Shown here piece by piece: positions 33,976 through 42,847 of a DNA stretch of 64,000 bases (its first letter is position 1; every line of letters starts with the position of its first letter). Source of the DNA: a virus. The position numbers and the translations under genes were made by a program. The stretch covers positions 62,001 through 126,000 of the IMG/VR virus record IMGVR_UViG_3300042922_000836; one strand, given 5' to 3'. The notes beneath the pieces are model-generated. The model made no database searches, had not been told where the DNA came from, and saw nothing but the letters and a program-made list of their open reading frames with translations.

Positions 33976-34354
33976 ATATAGCCTTTCTGTGGGATTTAAC
34001 CAATTCTTTTTTAGGAACTAATTCATTTTGCCATTGCAATAATATTTTTAAATTTTCTATATTCAACAAAGGGATCAATTCATTTATTTTCAAAGAATTA
34101 ACTAAATTTCTTTTTTCTATTGATTCTAAAATTTTTGGAGTTATTTTGTATAGACGAATACCACAATATTTATCAGTGGTAATAAATGTACCATCTGAAT
34201 TAAATTTAATTCCACCTAATAAAATAATTCTTCCAGTAGGAGAAATTTTTTCAATTTCATTAATTTCATATTTAGCTTTTTCCCATGGTTTAGAAACATT
34301 AACAGCTACTTTATCACCTACCTTTAATTCTTTTAACCAGTCATTATATAACAT
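33962..34354 (-). CDS. Unknown 130-aa barrel-type protein
   Basis: The N-terminus has a small barrel pattern (LKVGDKVAVNVSK, EINEIEKISPTGRIILLGG); the C-terminus is helical. It overlaps the next gene by 14 nt. Unknown. Confidence 0.45.
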   Translation of the reverse strand: MLYNDWLKELKVGDKVAVNVSKPWEKAKYEINEIEKISPTGRIILLGGIKFNSDGTFITTDKYCGIRLYKITPKILESIEKRNLVNSLKINELIPLLNIENLKILLQWQNELVPKKELVKSHRKAIYVRN

Positions 34355-34375
34355 TATAAGTTTCCTTTCTGGCTT

Positions 34376-35122
34376 TTAGTTAATTTTATCAACCAATACT
34401 CTAAAATGAAAGCATTGAATATTCCAACCACCCGCAGAAATCGTGTTGACTTTTGCAGAGCCTTTTTCACCGATAACAATTCCATTGATTTCACCGTTGC
34501 CACCGATTGTTAAACCTTTAGCATCCGTAATAACACCTGTGATATCTTTAACACGTTCAAGGAATAATTTGCGTTTATTATTTTTTTCTTTTTCCATTTC
34601 GTTTTCAATTTTAATATTTCTTTCTTCATCAGGAAGACCATATAAGCTTTGAGTTAACTCTGAATACATAGAAAATTGTAATCTTTTAGATTGTTTATCA
34701 AGTCTTAATTCTTTTTCCTTTTCAATATAATCAGGAAGTTTTGTGTGAGCATATGAATGATATTTTTTATCTTCTTTCCATTTTTTAAATTCATTAAGTC
34801 TGTTTTTATAACCATCATAAAATTCAACATATCTTATATATTCTTGCTTATGCCATTCTATGGCTCTGATTTTCCATGCCGACAGAAATTCCTCTACGAT
34901 TGGGATCTTTTCAATGCTTTCTTCAATTTTTTGTTTTTCAAGGTATTTAGCAAGGGAAGTTTTATATTCTTCCAGATCTCTATTAGCATATTTTAAATCA
35001 TCTTTATCATAATAATACGGATTTTTACCTGTTGAAAGAGCCTGTTTAATTCTTTCAATTTTCTTTTCGGTTTTTTCAATTGATTTCATCGCACCTTCAA
35101 TTCTTTTTTCAATAAAAGACAA
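34376..35122 (-). CDS. Long coiled-coil protein with Gly-rich C-terminal domain
   Basis: This 248-residue protein is almost wholly helical for the first 190 residues (coiled-coil heptads). A Gly-rich strand region follows (LTIGGNGEINGIVIGEKGSAKV). The same layout is common in phage and plasmid proteins of unknown role. TTG at 35122 is preferred because AAAGGGGG lies 8 nt upstream. The promoter at 35200 gives a leader of about 70 nt. Confidence 0.55.
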   Translation of the reverse strand: MSFIEKRIEGAMKSIEKTEKKIERIKQALSTGKNPYYYDKDDLKYANRDLEEYKTSLAKYLEKQKIEESIEKIPIVEEFLSAWKIRAIEWHKQEYIRYVEFYDGYKNRLNEFKKWKEDKKYHSYAHTKLPDYIEKEKELRLDKQSKRLQFSMYSELTQSLYGLPDEERNIKIENEMEKEKNNKRKLFLERVKDITGVITDAKGLTIGGNGEINGIVIGEKGSAKVNTISAGGWNIQCFHFRVLVDKIN

Positions 35123-35199
35123 AATACATCCCCCTTTAAATCTATTATAGTTTTTCATTCGTTTAAATACATTTCTACATATCATTTTACCATATTTTG

Positions 35200-35228
35200 A
35201 TTATAGCATGTTTTATCAAAATTATCAA
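35200..35228 (-). promoter_or_regulatory. Host-type promoter for the coiled-coil gene
   Basis: TTGATA (35223-35228), 17-nt spacer ending CATGC, and TATAAT (35200-35205). The CATGC-TATAAT junction matches the repressor-like gene's promoter. It lies in the 395-nt gap 35123-35517, which otherwise holds only AT-rich sequence and the weak hairpin at 35438. Confidence 0.8.
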
Positions 35229-35437
35229 TATTATATTTTATTTTTTATATTACGTAATACAGTATATACGAACTTCAATTTATCATTGTACGAAATATAG
35301 TTATTTGTTTATCCAAGATTAAAATTGCAATTCTAACAAATTGTTTAATTAATATATCATATATATGTGTATAATTTGTGTATATTTTACATGTTATTTT
35401 ATACCAGTTATTTAATTCTAAACATTATGACCAATAA

Positions 35438-35464
35438 AAGGGATTTGCCCCACTTTTTTCCCTT
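35438..35464 (-). terminator. Weak terminator-like hairpin
   Basis: On the minus strand AAGGGA and TCCCTT flank a 15-nt loop and are followed by TTTATTGG. It lies 54 nt beyond the stop at 35518. Confidence 0.3.
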
Positions 35465-35517
35465 ATATCCATTAATACACATGTTATAAAATTACAGTTT
35501 AAACAAGGCATGGTAAT

Positions 35518-36429
35518 TTATTGTTTATTATTGGAATAAATAGTATTCTTACCGTATTTAATGCTGACAATATCATTAGCTTTATAATCATAATGACCAA
35601 AATATTTTTTATAATTATATCTGTCTTGTGCTGTTATATCAAGAGAACTATAATAACTGTTGTTTCTTTTTAAGGTATCTGCTTCAGTTTTAAATGTAAA
35701 TTCCCTGTTATTTACATTTATTGTAACGTTAACTGTTTTGGCTTCACTTTTTGTAACTGCCGAAGCAATTTTTCTTCTTAAATGAACTATATTATTGTTA
35801 TCTTCCAATATTTCATTAATTTTTTCTTGTATCAAGTCTTTTCTTTTGAAAACTTCTGAAATCATTAATTTATTATCTTCATTTTTTAAATATTCATTGG
35901 ATAACTTTTCAATAGTTTTGTCAGGATCAACAATAAAATTAATTATTGTATCTGTACTAAATTCAGCATGTTGAATTTTTAAACTATAATTAACTTTATT
36001 ATTTCCCGCAAATACTTCTCTTTCAGCTTTTTCCGCTATATCATATTTACATTCATCTGTATCAATAAATGCCCTGACAATATTCATTTTAGAGATTTTG
36101 TCATTTATAGTATATTGAAGGTTTTTCGATAAATCAGCTTTTATTGATGATAAGTATATTCTTGAAGAATAATCACAGTTAAGTAAATCTGCACACTCAA
36201 ATTTCATATCATAAACCTTATCATTAATTATCATTCCTTGATATCTTAAATGACTTTCAAGAATTAAATTTTCATGATAAAAATTTTCACCATATAAAAT
36301 TTGAACATCATTATTATAATGTGCCTTTACAAAATGATAGTGTTGGAAATACGATGACTTTTCAATTGTACAATAAAATTCTATGCTGTTTTTATCTTTC
36401 AACCAGTTTCCGAAATCTTCTTTATTCAT
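35518..36429 (-). CDS. Unknown 303-aa protein
   Basis: A soluble, mainly beta N-terminal half is followed by a helical linker near 190-225 (EVFKRKDLIQEKINEILED) and a basic beta C-terminus. No motif is recognised. The ATG has GGAG 7 nt upstream. It is the last larger gene before the region of 26 repeated promoters. Confidence 0.5.
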   Translation of the reverse strand: MNKEDFGNWLKDKNSIEFYCTIEKSSYFQHYHFVKAHYNNDVQILYGENFYHENLILESHLRYQGMIINDKVYDMKFECADLLNCDYSSRIYLSSIKADLSKNLQYTINDKISKMNIVRAFIDTDECKYDIAEKAEREVFAGNNKVNYSLKIQHAEFSTDTIINFIVDPDKTIEKLSNEYLKNEDNKLMISEVFKRKDLIQEKINEILEDNNNIVHLRRKIASAVTKSEAKTVNVTINVNNREFTFKTEADTLKRNNSYYSSLDITAQDRYNYKKYFGHYDYKANDIVSIKYGKNTIYSNNKQ

Positions 36430-36491
36430 TTTAATCTCCTTTTTTCATGTTAATATTATAATTTATTTCAACGTACCCTGAGTGTCCTGTT

Positions 36492-37136
36492 TTATGATTT
36501 ACATAAATCAATTCCTAAGATTTTTATTGTCGGAACGAAAATACCGATTACTTCAAAATCTTTTCTTAATAACCATTCCGCATCATTTGACCAATATTTT
36601 TCATTTGAACGCATAAGCTGACAGAAAGCATAATTTATATTATTGGAGTCTTTAGATGATGAAAAATCATATCCGTCAATAATACCGAATTTGTTTTTAT
36701 ATTTAACAATAGTACCCCTTGGAATTGATATTTTCTCTGCGGATTCTTCACTGATATCATAACTGCCATCACATTCTTCGCATGTTGTACAATATCCTAA
36801 TTCATCTAAACTCCATCCGTTTAACTCTTGTGTGTGACCGCAGTCTAAACATTCAACAGTAACCGTATTATTTAAGTTTTCATTAACTACAATAAATTCA
36901 ACTTTATCTCTATCTAAATCAATATATAATATGTCTAAATCCTCATTATCTTCACAGTTATTTCCACAACCACAGACAGAACAATAAAAGTCACCGTTTC
37001 CATCTGCATTTTTCAATTCATCAACGAGAATATCACTGTATGCCTCTTTACATTCAGTACAAATACATACCCATATTCCATGTTCATCATCACACCAGTC
37101 ATCAAACAGAATATTTTTATACCTTAAATACTTCAT
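36492..37136 (-). CDS. Zinc-binding acidic protein, 214 aa
   Basis: Cys groups CICTEC, CSVCGCGNNC, CLDCGH and CTTCEEC in the first 130 residues suggest two or three zinc ribbons. A short barrel follows (IPRGTIVKYKNKFGIIDGYDF). The ClpX stop overlaps its start region by 4 nt, so the two are probably co-translated, and it may be an adaptor for ClpX-type proteolysis (inferred from the pairing). Confidence 0.5.
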   Translation of the reverse strand: MKYLRYKNILFDDWCDDEHGIWVCICTECKEAYSDILVDELKNADGNGDFYCSVCGCGNNCEDNEDLDILYIDLDRDKVEFIVVNENLNNTVTVECLDCGHTQELNGWSLDELGYCTTCEECDGSYDISEESAEKISIPRGTIVKYKNKFGIIDGYDFSSSKDSNNINYAFCQLMRSNEKYWSNDAEWLLRKDFEVIGIFVPTIKILGIDLCKS

Positions 37137-38308
37137 ATAGCTAACTCCTTATCGAATATCATTTGTGGATTTTCTTTATGCAATATTGCATTAGAAGTTA
37201 TAATGCACTTTTTAATGCTTTCGTTTAAAGTAACATCATAAATTGCTTTCGTTATAATATCTTCTATTATTGTACGAAGACCTCTTGCTCCAGTTTCCGT
37301 TGATATTGCGATATTTGCAATTGTTTCCAACGCATCTTTGGTAAATTCAAGTTCAACATTATCCATGTTGAATAATTTTTGATATTGTTTTACAAGAGCA
37401 TTTTTAGGCTCGGTCAGGATCTTAATCAGGTCATTAATGCTTAACGAATGAAGATTAACAATGACAGGAATTCTGCCGACCAATTCAGGCATTAAACCAT
37501 ATTTTATTATATCTGTTGATTTAACCTTATTTTTTATCGGTGACTTTATTTCAAAATCATTCGTGTTATTAAATCCGACTTTACGAAAAGATGATGTATC
37601 AAGAATATTTTCAATGCCTGTAAAAGCACCACCGCATATAAATAAGACATTCTTTGTATTAAATGTGAAATTATCTTTCTTAAAATTAAAGCTTGATTCC
37701 TTGCCCTCTAACAGTTTCAGAAAGCATGATTGTACTTCCGATGCAATAGCACCATCTTTTCTGATTATTGAAGGATTATTTTCGGTATTGGCTATTTTAT
37801 CAATTTCATCAATAAATACAATACCACGTTCTGCCCTTTCATGATCTCCACAAGATTTATTTAATAAATCTATTAAAATATCTTCTGTTGACCTTCCGAC
37901 AATTCCTGTTGGAGTAAAATCTGTGGCATCAACACCAACAAAGGGAACATCCAGTATTTTAGCAAGTGTTTCAACAAGAAGTGTTTTACCGCTACCTGAC
38001 TTGCCAACTAACAATACATTGCTTTTTTGTAATTCAACATCCCCTTCGGTTTGGTTTATTCTTTTATAATGGTTATAAGCTGATACCGCTAATGTTATCT
38101 TTGCATCTTCTTGACCGATAACATATTCATCTAATTTTTTCTTAATCTCAAAAGGTTTGAGAATTTCTTTTTTATTTTTGTTGTTCTGAATTTTTGTGTT
38201 TTCATTGACTAAAACTCTGATTGCTTCACAATAAATATCAGACATTTTTAATCCATTTTCTAAAACAATATCTGATTTTGGATAGATACTTTTATTATCA
38301 ACTGTCAC
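37133..38308 (-). CDS. ClpX-like AAA+ unfoldase lacking the zinc-binding domain
   Basis: This is a 391-residue ClpX/HslU-type AAA+ protein. Walker A is GKSGSGKT (102-109), the pore loop GIVG (135-138, normally GYVG), Walker B IVFIDEID (163-170), sensor region CGGAFTG, and VGF at the place of the IGF loop that docks ClpP. The N-terminal zinc domain of host ClpX is replaced by about 50 unrelated residues, so substrate choice may differ. It starts with GTG, 9 nt after GGGG, directly behind the first repeated promoter. Confidence 0.85.
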   Translation of the reverse strand: MTVDNKSIYPKSDIVLENGLKMSDIYCEAIRVLVNENTKIQNNKNKKEILKPFEIKKKLDEYVIGQEDAKITLAVSAYNHYKRINQTEGDVELQKSNVLLVGKSGSGKTLLVETLAKILDVPFVGVDATDFTPTGIVGRSTEDILIDLLNKSCGDHERAERGIVFIDEIDKIANTENNPSIIRKDGAIASEVQSCFLKLLEGKESSFNFKKDNFTFNTKNVLFICGGAFTGIENILDTSSFRKVGFNNTNDFEIKSPIKNKVKSTDIIKYGLMPELVGRIPVIVNLHSLSINDLIKILTEPKNALVKQYQKLFNMDNVELEFTKDALETIANIAISTETGARGLRTIIEDIITKAIYDVTLNESIKKCIITSNAILHKENPQMIFDKELAI

Positions 38309-38330
38309 TATTTCAATCCCCTTTCTTTTT

Positions 38331-38360
38331 ATATAACAATTATTTTTACGATTTCCTTAC
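38331..38360 (-). promoter_or_regulatory. Pmid-1, phage-type promoter for the ClpX operon
   Basis: GTAAGG (38355-38360) and TGTTATAT (38331-38338) at the fixed spacing. It is the leftmost of the 26 copies and lies 23 nt before the ClpX start. Confidence 0.85.
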
Positions 38361-38368
38361 AAGACAAA

Positions 38369-38635
38369 TTATAGAAGCTCATATTTCAGAACTTCTATAT
38401 ATCCATATTTTAAACAATTATTTATTTCTGTAACATCTTGATTTTCAATTTTGCTATTTGATTTTTTATATTCCATATTTCCAAATTCAATTTCTTTGGA
38501 TATTAAACTTTTTAGCTTTTGTAAATTATCAGTAGATGCAATCAATTTCATACTATTATGAGTTTTCCATTTGTTACAACTAAAGAGAAGATATGTATTT
38601 TCTTTATTTTCATCTTCATTATCCAAGCCAATCAC
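38369..38635 (-). CDS. Unknown 88-aa protein
   Basis: A beta strand plus helix (YLLFSCNKWKTHNSMKLIASTDN) with an alpha/beta rhythm. GTG at 38635 overlaps the previous stop as GTGA. An internal TTG 9 nt later has better spacing, so the start is uncertain. Confidence 0.4.
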   Translation of the reverse strand: MIGLDNEDENKENTYLLFSCNKWKTHNSMKLIASTDNLQKLKSLISKEIEFGNMEYKKSNSKIENQDVTEINNCLKYGYIEVLKYELL

Positions 38636-38895
38636 ACCTTTAAATTAAATTTTTCCAGACCAACATCTTCAAGATAATCTTGAAATGCATCATATAATGA
38701 TTTCGATTTATCGGTATAAAGAGGATGTGTTTTAAAATCATTAATTATTTTTATACTTAAATCAAAAACTTCATCACATACCATTTCTTTCTTTTCAAAT
38801 ACTCGGCAAAAATCATATCCCATAACTAAAAGTAAATATGCCTCTTCCTCAGAAAAGGATTTGTTACTGTTTTTTATATTATTAACATCAACCAT
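38632..38895 (-). CDS. Unknown helical 87-aa protein
   Basis: An all-helical, acidic protein with a GYDFCRVFEKKEMVCDEV segment. No family is recognised. It is coupled to the next gene by a 4-nt overlap. Confidence 0.4.
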   Translation of the reverse strand: MVDVNNIKNSNKSFSEEEAYLLLVMGYDFCRVFEKKEMVCDEVFDLSIKIINDFKTHPLYTDKSKSLYDAFQDYLEDVGLEKFNLKV

Positions 38896-38915
38896 TGTTT
38901 TTCTCCTTTTATGTT

Positions 38916-39122
38916 TTAACTTTTTCTCATCATATAATAACTGAAACCATCTTCAGGTACTTCTTTAATATCGAAATTACCTGATGAATCTCCACCGCTT
39001 TTTTTCCAAGCTTTTTCTTCTGCCTGTTTAATTTCATCTGCCATAACGACACCTACGGTAGTTGCTGTGAGTTCTCCTGTTCTCCTGTGAAAATGATTTA
39101 AACTATAAAAATAAGGTTTCAT
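38916..39122 (-). CDS. Unknown 68-aa protein
   Basis: YSLNHFHRRTGELTATTVGV near the start and a helical AEEKAWKKSGGDSSGNFDI make a compact alpha/beta protein. It may be a conserved phage family, but it is not assigned. Confidence 0.4.
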   Translation of the reverse strand: MKPYFYSLNHFHRRTGELTATTVGVVMADEIKQAEEKAWKKSGGDSSGNFDIKEVPEDGFSYYMMRKS

Positions 39123-39142
39123 TTGTTTATATCTCCTTTATA

Positions 39143-39613
39143 TTATTCAGGTACTCCACATCCATCTTTAAAGACTGCTCCGCTAATTCTAAACCATTTT
39201 GACATATGATCATAATCTTCGTCAGGAATAAAATTCACACCTTCAATATAATATTTTTCAGTTTTAGGAAAATTTCGTTTTAACTCTTTTATCATATCGT
39301 CATTTGTTTTAATTGGCTTTTCTGTTTTTAAATAAAATGTATATTCTTTATTATGGTCGGTTTTTTCATTTTCTTCTCCATAATAATAAAACCATATCTC
39401 ATAATATTTTGTTTCATAATAATCTGATATTAAAACTTCGTGCTTGTCCTCATCATCGTCTGCCCAAGAAAGAGTACCATTTACATCACATAATGGACAT
39501 ACATCAGTACCCCTATCTACAAGCATTAATTCTTCACAATTACAACATTTCACAAAATCAGCATATTCGCTATAATTATTGTTTTCAGGATTTACCATGT
39601 TTTTAATACTCAT
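39143..39613 (-). CDS. Zinc-ribbon protein, 156 aa
   Basis: CCNCEELM and CPLCDVNG (about residues 23-43) make a zinc ribbon. The rest is acidic and aromatic (YETKYYEIWFYYYGEEN) with a final beta region. Function unknown. Confidence 0.5.
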   Translation of the reverse strand: MSIKNMVNPENNNYSEYADFVKCCNCEELMLVDRGTDVCPLCDVNGTLSWADDDEDKHEVLISDYYETKYYEIWFYYYGEENEKTDHNKEYTFYLKTEKPIKTNDDMIKELKRNFPKTEKYYIEGVNFIPDEDYDHMSKWFRISGAVFKDGCGVPE

Positions 39614-39623
39614 ATAATCCCCT

Positions 39624-39860
39624 TTAATTAGTAATCTGTTTCATTTTAGTTAATATATCATTTGCTAAATTGTAAATATAATTATCCTGTGTATAATTTA
39701 TTATCCGTTTTATATTTGTAAATGTTGGCTTTTCAATTATTGTTTTTAAATCCATTATTTCATCTTTTATCTCATTAATCAACATGATTGATGTATTAAA
39801 TTTTAATTGTTTCTCCCTTTCTTGAATAGCATTTATTATTGATTCTTTACATAATACCAT
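39624..39860 (-). CDS. Unknown helical 78-aa protein
   Basis: Almost wholly helical with amphipathic heptads (IINAIQEREKQLKFNT, IKDEIMDLKTIIEK). No family is recognised. Confidence 0.4.
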   Translation of the reverse strand: MVLCKESIINAIQEREKQLKFNTSIMLINEIKDEIMDLKTIIEKPTFTNIKRIINYTQDNYIYNLANDILTKMKQITN

Positions 39861-39891
39861 TCTAAATCACTCCTTTCATGAATTTCTATAA

Positions 39892-40086
39892 TTATTTTCC
39901 TTGATAAACTATATTTTGAATTTTAACCGCCCTATTGCATATGTTATCTACAATATCTGCCAATCTACTATCGGTACAAAAATCAAATTGATGACCATCC
40001 TTATTTAATTCCTCTATTGCAACATAACACTCAACTAACATTTTATATGAATTTTTTAAATGTTCTTTTACTTCATTTTTTGTCAT
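39892..40086 (-). CDS. Unknown 64-aa protein
   Basis: A helical protein starting TKNEVKEHLKNSYKMLVECY. The start at 40086 is chosen because GGAGATATAA lies just upstream; a longer reading would overlap the next gene. Confidence 0.4.
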   Translation of the reverse strand: MTKNEVKEHLKNSYKMLVECYVAIEELNKDGHQFDFCTDSRLADIVDNICNRAVKIQNIVYQGK

Positions 40087-40105
40087 TGTATTATATCTCC
40101 TTATT

Positions 40106-40300
40106 TTATTTATAACATATTGTTGTAAAATCTTGATAGTCATTTTTTGCCATACCATCCACAAATGAATTAAATGTAGTCAATTTCTCAACAATAGCCT
40201 TTTCAGATTTTGTAAAATATCCACTAACCTCATTTTTTAATTCTTCTATTGTGTCAAAACTCATATATCTACCATATCTTCTTATTAATAATGTATACAT
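40106..40300 (-). CDS. Unknown 64-aa protein
   Basis: A short, mostly helical protein (FDTIEELKNEVSGYFTKSEK). Unknown. Its 5' leader includes the imperfect stem at 40331-40361. Confidence 0.4.
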   Translation of the reverse strand: MYTLLIRRYGRYMSFDTIEELKNEVSGYFTKSEKAIVEKLTTFNSFVDGMAKNDYQDFTTICYK

Positions 40301-40330
40301 AATTAATTCTCCTTTAATTTTTATTTTTGG

Positions 40331-40361
40331 TGGTAGGTTTTCGGCAACCCACTAACACCGA
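40331..40361. other. Imperfect leader stem-loop
   Basis: GGTG ... CACC, TAG ... CTA and GTT ... AAC can pair in order around a 6-nt loop, with small bulges. It lies between two minus-strand genes and is not followed by a T-run on either strand. Confidence 0.3.
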
Positions 40362-40370
40362 TTAAACATG

Positions 40371-40652
40371 CTAACCGCATATTTTTTCATCACCATCAGA
40401 GAGTTCATAATCCTCTAACATTTTTTGATATTTTTTTGGTAATTCTTTATAATATTTTTTCACTCTATGACCGCTACTCCATTCATTCAAATAATATTCT
40501 TCAATTACAAACTGGTGCAATTTATCACTATGTAAAATAACAGTTCCTAATCCTAAAACACCCTCTCTAACTGTTGTAACATCTCCCCCTTTTTCAAAAT
40601 ATCTGTTCATTAAGTTTTCAGCATTTGCTAAACTTATTTCATATGTTTTCAT
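40371..40652 (-). CDS. Conserved mobile-element protein, 93 aa
   Basis: Contains REGVLGLGTVILHSDK and YYLNEWSSGHRVKKYYKELP, a pattern I recognise from many small proteins of Firmicute plasmids and phages, without known function. It is preceded by Pmid-2. Confidence 0.5.
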   Translation of the reverse strand: MKTYEISLANAENLMNRYFEKGGDVTTVREGVLGLGTVILHSDKLHQFVIEEYYLNEWSSGHRVKKYYKELPKKYQKMLEDYELSDGDEKICG

Positions 40653-40680
40653 ATATCTCCTTTTAATTTTATTTCTACTT

Positions 40681-40710
40681 ATATAACAATTAAAAAGCTA
40701 AATTCCTTAC
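40681..40710 (-). promoter_or_regulatory. Pmid-2
   Basis: Full consensus. The start of the 40371-40652 gene is 29 nt downstream. Confidence 0.85.
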
Positions 40711-40786
40711 ACTTATTACAATTTTTATTTTTTTATTTTAAAATGATCTATAATCTATCATCTGAAGTTCACCTTTTTATACCATA

Positions 40787-41239
40787 TTAAACTTCTGTTA
40801 ATTCATCAGCAAAAGCATCACATTCAATACCATCTTCAAATATAATTTTCCATATAGTTCCAACCTCTTCAAAATCATATTCAGATTCAACGAAACGATT
40901 TATTACAGTACATTTTTGTTTATCATATTTTTTCCATTTACTATCTAAGCCTTGTGTATCAAAAATGCATATTTTACCTATAAGATTTCTCTTATCTCTT
41001 TCCATTTGTTCTACAAATTCATTTGCTGTTAAAATATTTTTTTTACATAGTTTAACATATCCTGTTTTATCTGATTTATGGTTAATTTCTTGTATATGAT
41101 ATTCATCTCCATTATTATCATAATATATATCATTAACTTTAAAATTAAACCAATTAACTATAATATTGTTTTTACTATTTTCTTTTAGTTCTTCTTCTAA
41201 TTCTACAGAACATTCGACTGCATAATTATTAATTATCAT
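40787..41239 (-). CDS. Unknown 150-aa protein
   Basis: Strand-rich, with FKVNDIYYDNNGDEYHIQEI and a GKICIFDTQGLDSKWKKYD segment that looks like a small barrel. No motif assigned. Confidence 0.45.
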   Translation of the reverse strand: MIINNYAVECSVELEEELKENSKNNIIVNWFNFKVNDIYYDNNGDEYHIQEINHKSDKTGYVKLCKKNILTANEFVEQMERDKRNLIGKICIFDTQGLDSKWKKYDKQKCTVINRFVESEYDFEEVGTIWKIIFEDGIECDAFADELTEV

Positions 41240-41272
41240 TTAAAAATCTCCTTCCAATATCTATGTATATTT

Positions 41273-41302
41273 ATATAACAATTAAAAGAGATAAATCCTT
41301 AC
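41273..41302 (-). promoter_or_regulatory. Pmid-3
   Basis: Full consensus at 33 nt from the ATG at 41239. Confidence 0.85.
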
Positions 41303-41322
41303 AAAATCGATTTATCGGTATT

Positions 41323-41628
41323 TTAAAATTTAATTTCTTGTCCAGTTGTAATAAATTCAGAATATACATCAATATCTGGGAAAGCTGGTATATATTCGTA
41401 TCTCGCAATATACAATTCGTTTCCTACAATTTTTCCGTATAATCTGTATGTATCGGTAAAGCCGACACTTTCTTCTGCGGTTAAATTGATTATGACATTG
41501 TTTTCTTTCTTTACAACATAAATATGGTCTTGATTATCGTTTCTGAGTTCCAACATGACATTGTTTAATGTTTTTTTAGGGTTTCTAAGAAAGTCATTCC
41601 AGTTGTATACAAGTTTACATTTATTCAT
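41323..41628 (-). CDS. Unknown 101-aa protein
   Basis: A beta-rich core with IINLTAEESVGFTDTYRLYGK followed by a short acidic end. No family is recognised. Confidence 0.45.
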   Translation of the reverse strand: MNKCKLVYNWNDFLRNPKKTLNNVMLELRNDNQDHIYVVKKENNVIINLTAEESVGFTDTYRLYGKIVGNELYIARYEYIPAFPDIDVYSEFITTGQEIKF

Positions 41629-41673
41629 TTTTAATACCTCTTAAATTTCTATGTATAATTTCTTTTTACATTT

Positions 41674-41703
41674 ATATAACAATTAAAATATCACATTCCT
41701 TAC
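41674..41703 (-). promoter_or_regulatory. Pmid-4
   Basis: Full consensus, about 45 nt before the ATG at 41628. Confidence 0.85.
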
Positions 41704-41764
41704 AAAGATTGTCACCTTCAACAATTCATATCTGATGTTAAGTTTAAAGAATAAACATAATTGC

Positions 41765-42022
41765 TTATTTTAAATCATTATAATCGTTTATTGCTCTTTC
41801 TTTAATAGTGTTATATAAAGGATTATCTGCTGTTATATTATGCCATCCATCTGGATCATCTTCATTCCAGTCCTCTCTTGATTCAAATAAAATTATTCCA
41901 TTAAATGCAAAAATTCCGTCTACCTGTTCATCAAATTGCACTTCAACAATTCCATCTAAATCACCTCTAACTTCATAGTTAGAAAAATCAATATATCCAC
42001 CGTCATAACGCATATTTAACAT
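41765..42022 (-). CDS. Unknown acidic 85-aa protein
   Basis: DGGYIDFSNYEVRGDLDG and DDPDGWHNITADN give a strand-turn-rich acidic protein. ATG at 42022 is used because AGG lies 7 nt before it. Confidence 0.45.
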   Translation of the reverse strand: MLNMRYDGGYIDFSNYEVRGDLDGIVEVQFDEQVDGIFAFNGIILFESREDWNEDDPDGWHNITADNPLYNTIKERAINDYNDLK

Positions 42023-42055
42023 AATAATACCTACTCTCAATATTTATTTTTCATC

Positions 42056-42616
42056 TTATCTAAATCCATCTTTGATGTAATTATTATTTTTATATTTCTT
42101 ACCAACATAAAATTCTACAGGCTGATTATTCTCCAAAGATTTAATTATTTCTGTTTCATTGTTTAAAGTAGTTAAAATTCTACGATATGATATTCGTTTT
42201 CCACTATATATTGAATCATAAAAATAATTTTCAAATTCTTTTGGAGTTAATGTTTTTCTCTCTGGTTCATACAGTTCCACTCCATCATATCTATTTGCCC
42301 TAAACCGTCTTTCTGAACAAAAATCATCATATGAAATGGCTCTTTTTGACATTCGTAATAAATGCTCGCCATAATCATAATAACTACAATATCTGTTTCC
42401 TATTTTTAACTCCCCTCTGTATTCTTTACTTGGTTTCCCGCCTTTCATAAAACTCTCGGTATAATCTCTTAATTTTTCATTTGTATATATTTTTCCTATA
42501 AAATCTGATAGGCTTCTACCTGATGTGTCATTATTACATCCACTTCTGTCTAAATGTAGTAATCTTCCGTCAGATAATTTTACAAATTTTGTTTCAAATA
42601 TTATTGAATGACTCAT
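42056..42616 (-). CDS. Unknown 186-aa protein
   Basis: Soluble protein with LSDGRLLHLDRSGCNND near the start and a basic centre (RRFRANRYDGVELYEPERK). It looks like a conserved phage or plasmid family, with no function assigned. Confidence 0.5.
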   Translation of the reverse strand: MSHSIIFETKFVKLSDGRLLHLDRSGCNNDTSGRSLSDFIGKIYTNEKLRDYTESFMKGGKPSKEYRGELKIGNRYCSYYDYGEHLLRMSKRAISYDDFCSERRFRANRYDGVELYEPERKTLTPKEFENYFYDSIYSGKRISYRRILTTLNNETEIIKSLENNQPVEFYVGKKYKNNNYIKDGFR

Positions 42617-42642
42617 ATAAAATCTCCTTTAATCTCCTTAAT

Positions 42643-42702
42643 TTAATTTTCATAAATTTTTTCGTCTTTGTTGGAAAGTTGTTCAATAGTAATTTTTTGC
42701 AT
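42643..42702 (-). CDS. Possible 19-aa microprotein
   Basis: ATG directly follows the TAA of the preceding microframe (TAAATG), with GAGG 5 nt upstream. The 19 residues begin MQKITIEQLSNKD. It could be translated by coupling, or be chance. Confidence 0.25.
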   Translation of the reverse strand: MQKITIEQLSNKDEKIYEN

Positions 42703-42774
42703 TTATTCCTCATCACTAAATTGTAAAGCCTCAATTAAATCCTGTTTACTATTTATCGGTGTAGGAGTATTCAT
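42703..42774 (-). CDS. Possible 23-aa microprotein
   Basis: The frame begins MNTPTPINSKQDLIEAL and ends QFSDEE. GGGC is a poor Shine-Dalgarno sequence, so it is uncertain. It fills most of the 231-nt gap between larger genes together with the next microframe. Confidence 0.25.
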   Translation of the reverse strand: MNTPTPINSKQDLIEALQFSDEE

Positions 42775-42847
42775 AGAGTTGCCCAACCATATATTCCAAT
42801 GACAAAATCGTAAAAACGTTCATTCACATAAAGGGTTACAACATCTA

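Noticed and set aside
40331-40361. Second hammerhead or other small ribozyme
   Set aside because: The stem contains a CCGAAAA stretch, but no CUGANGA core or matching third stem is found around it.
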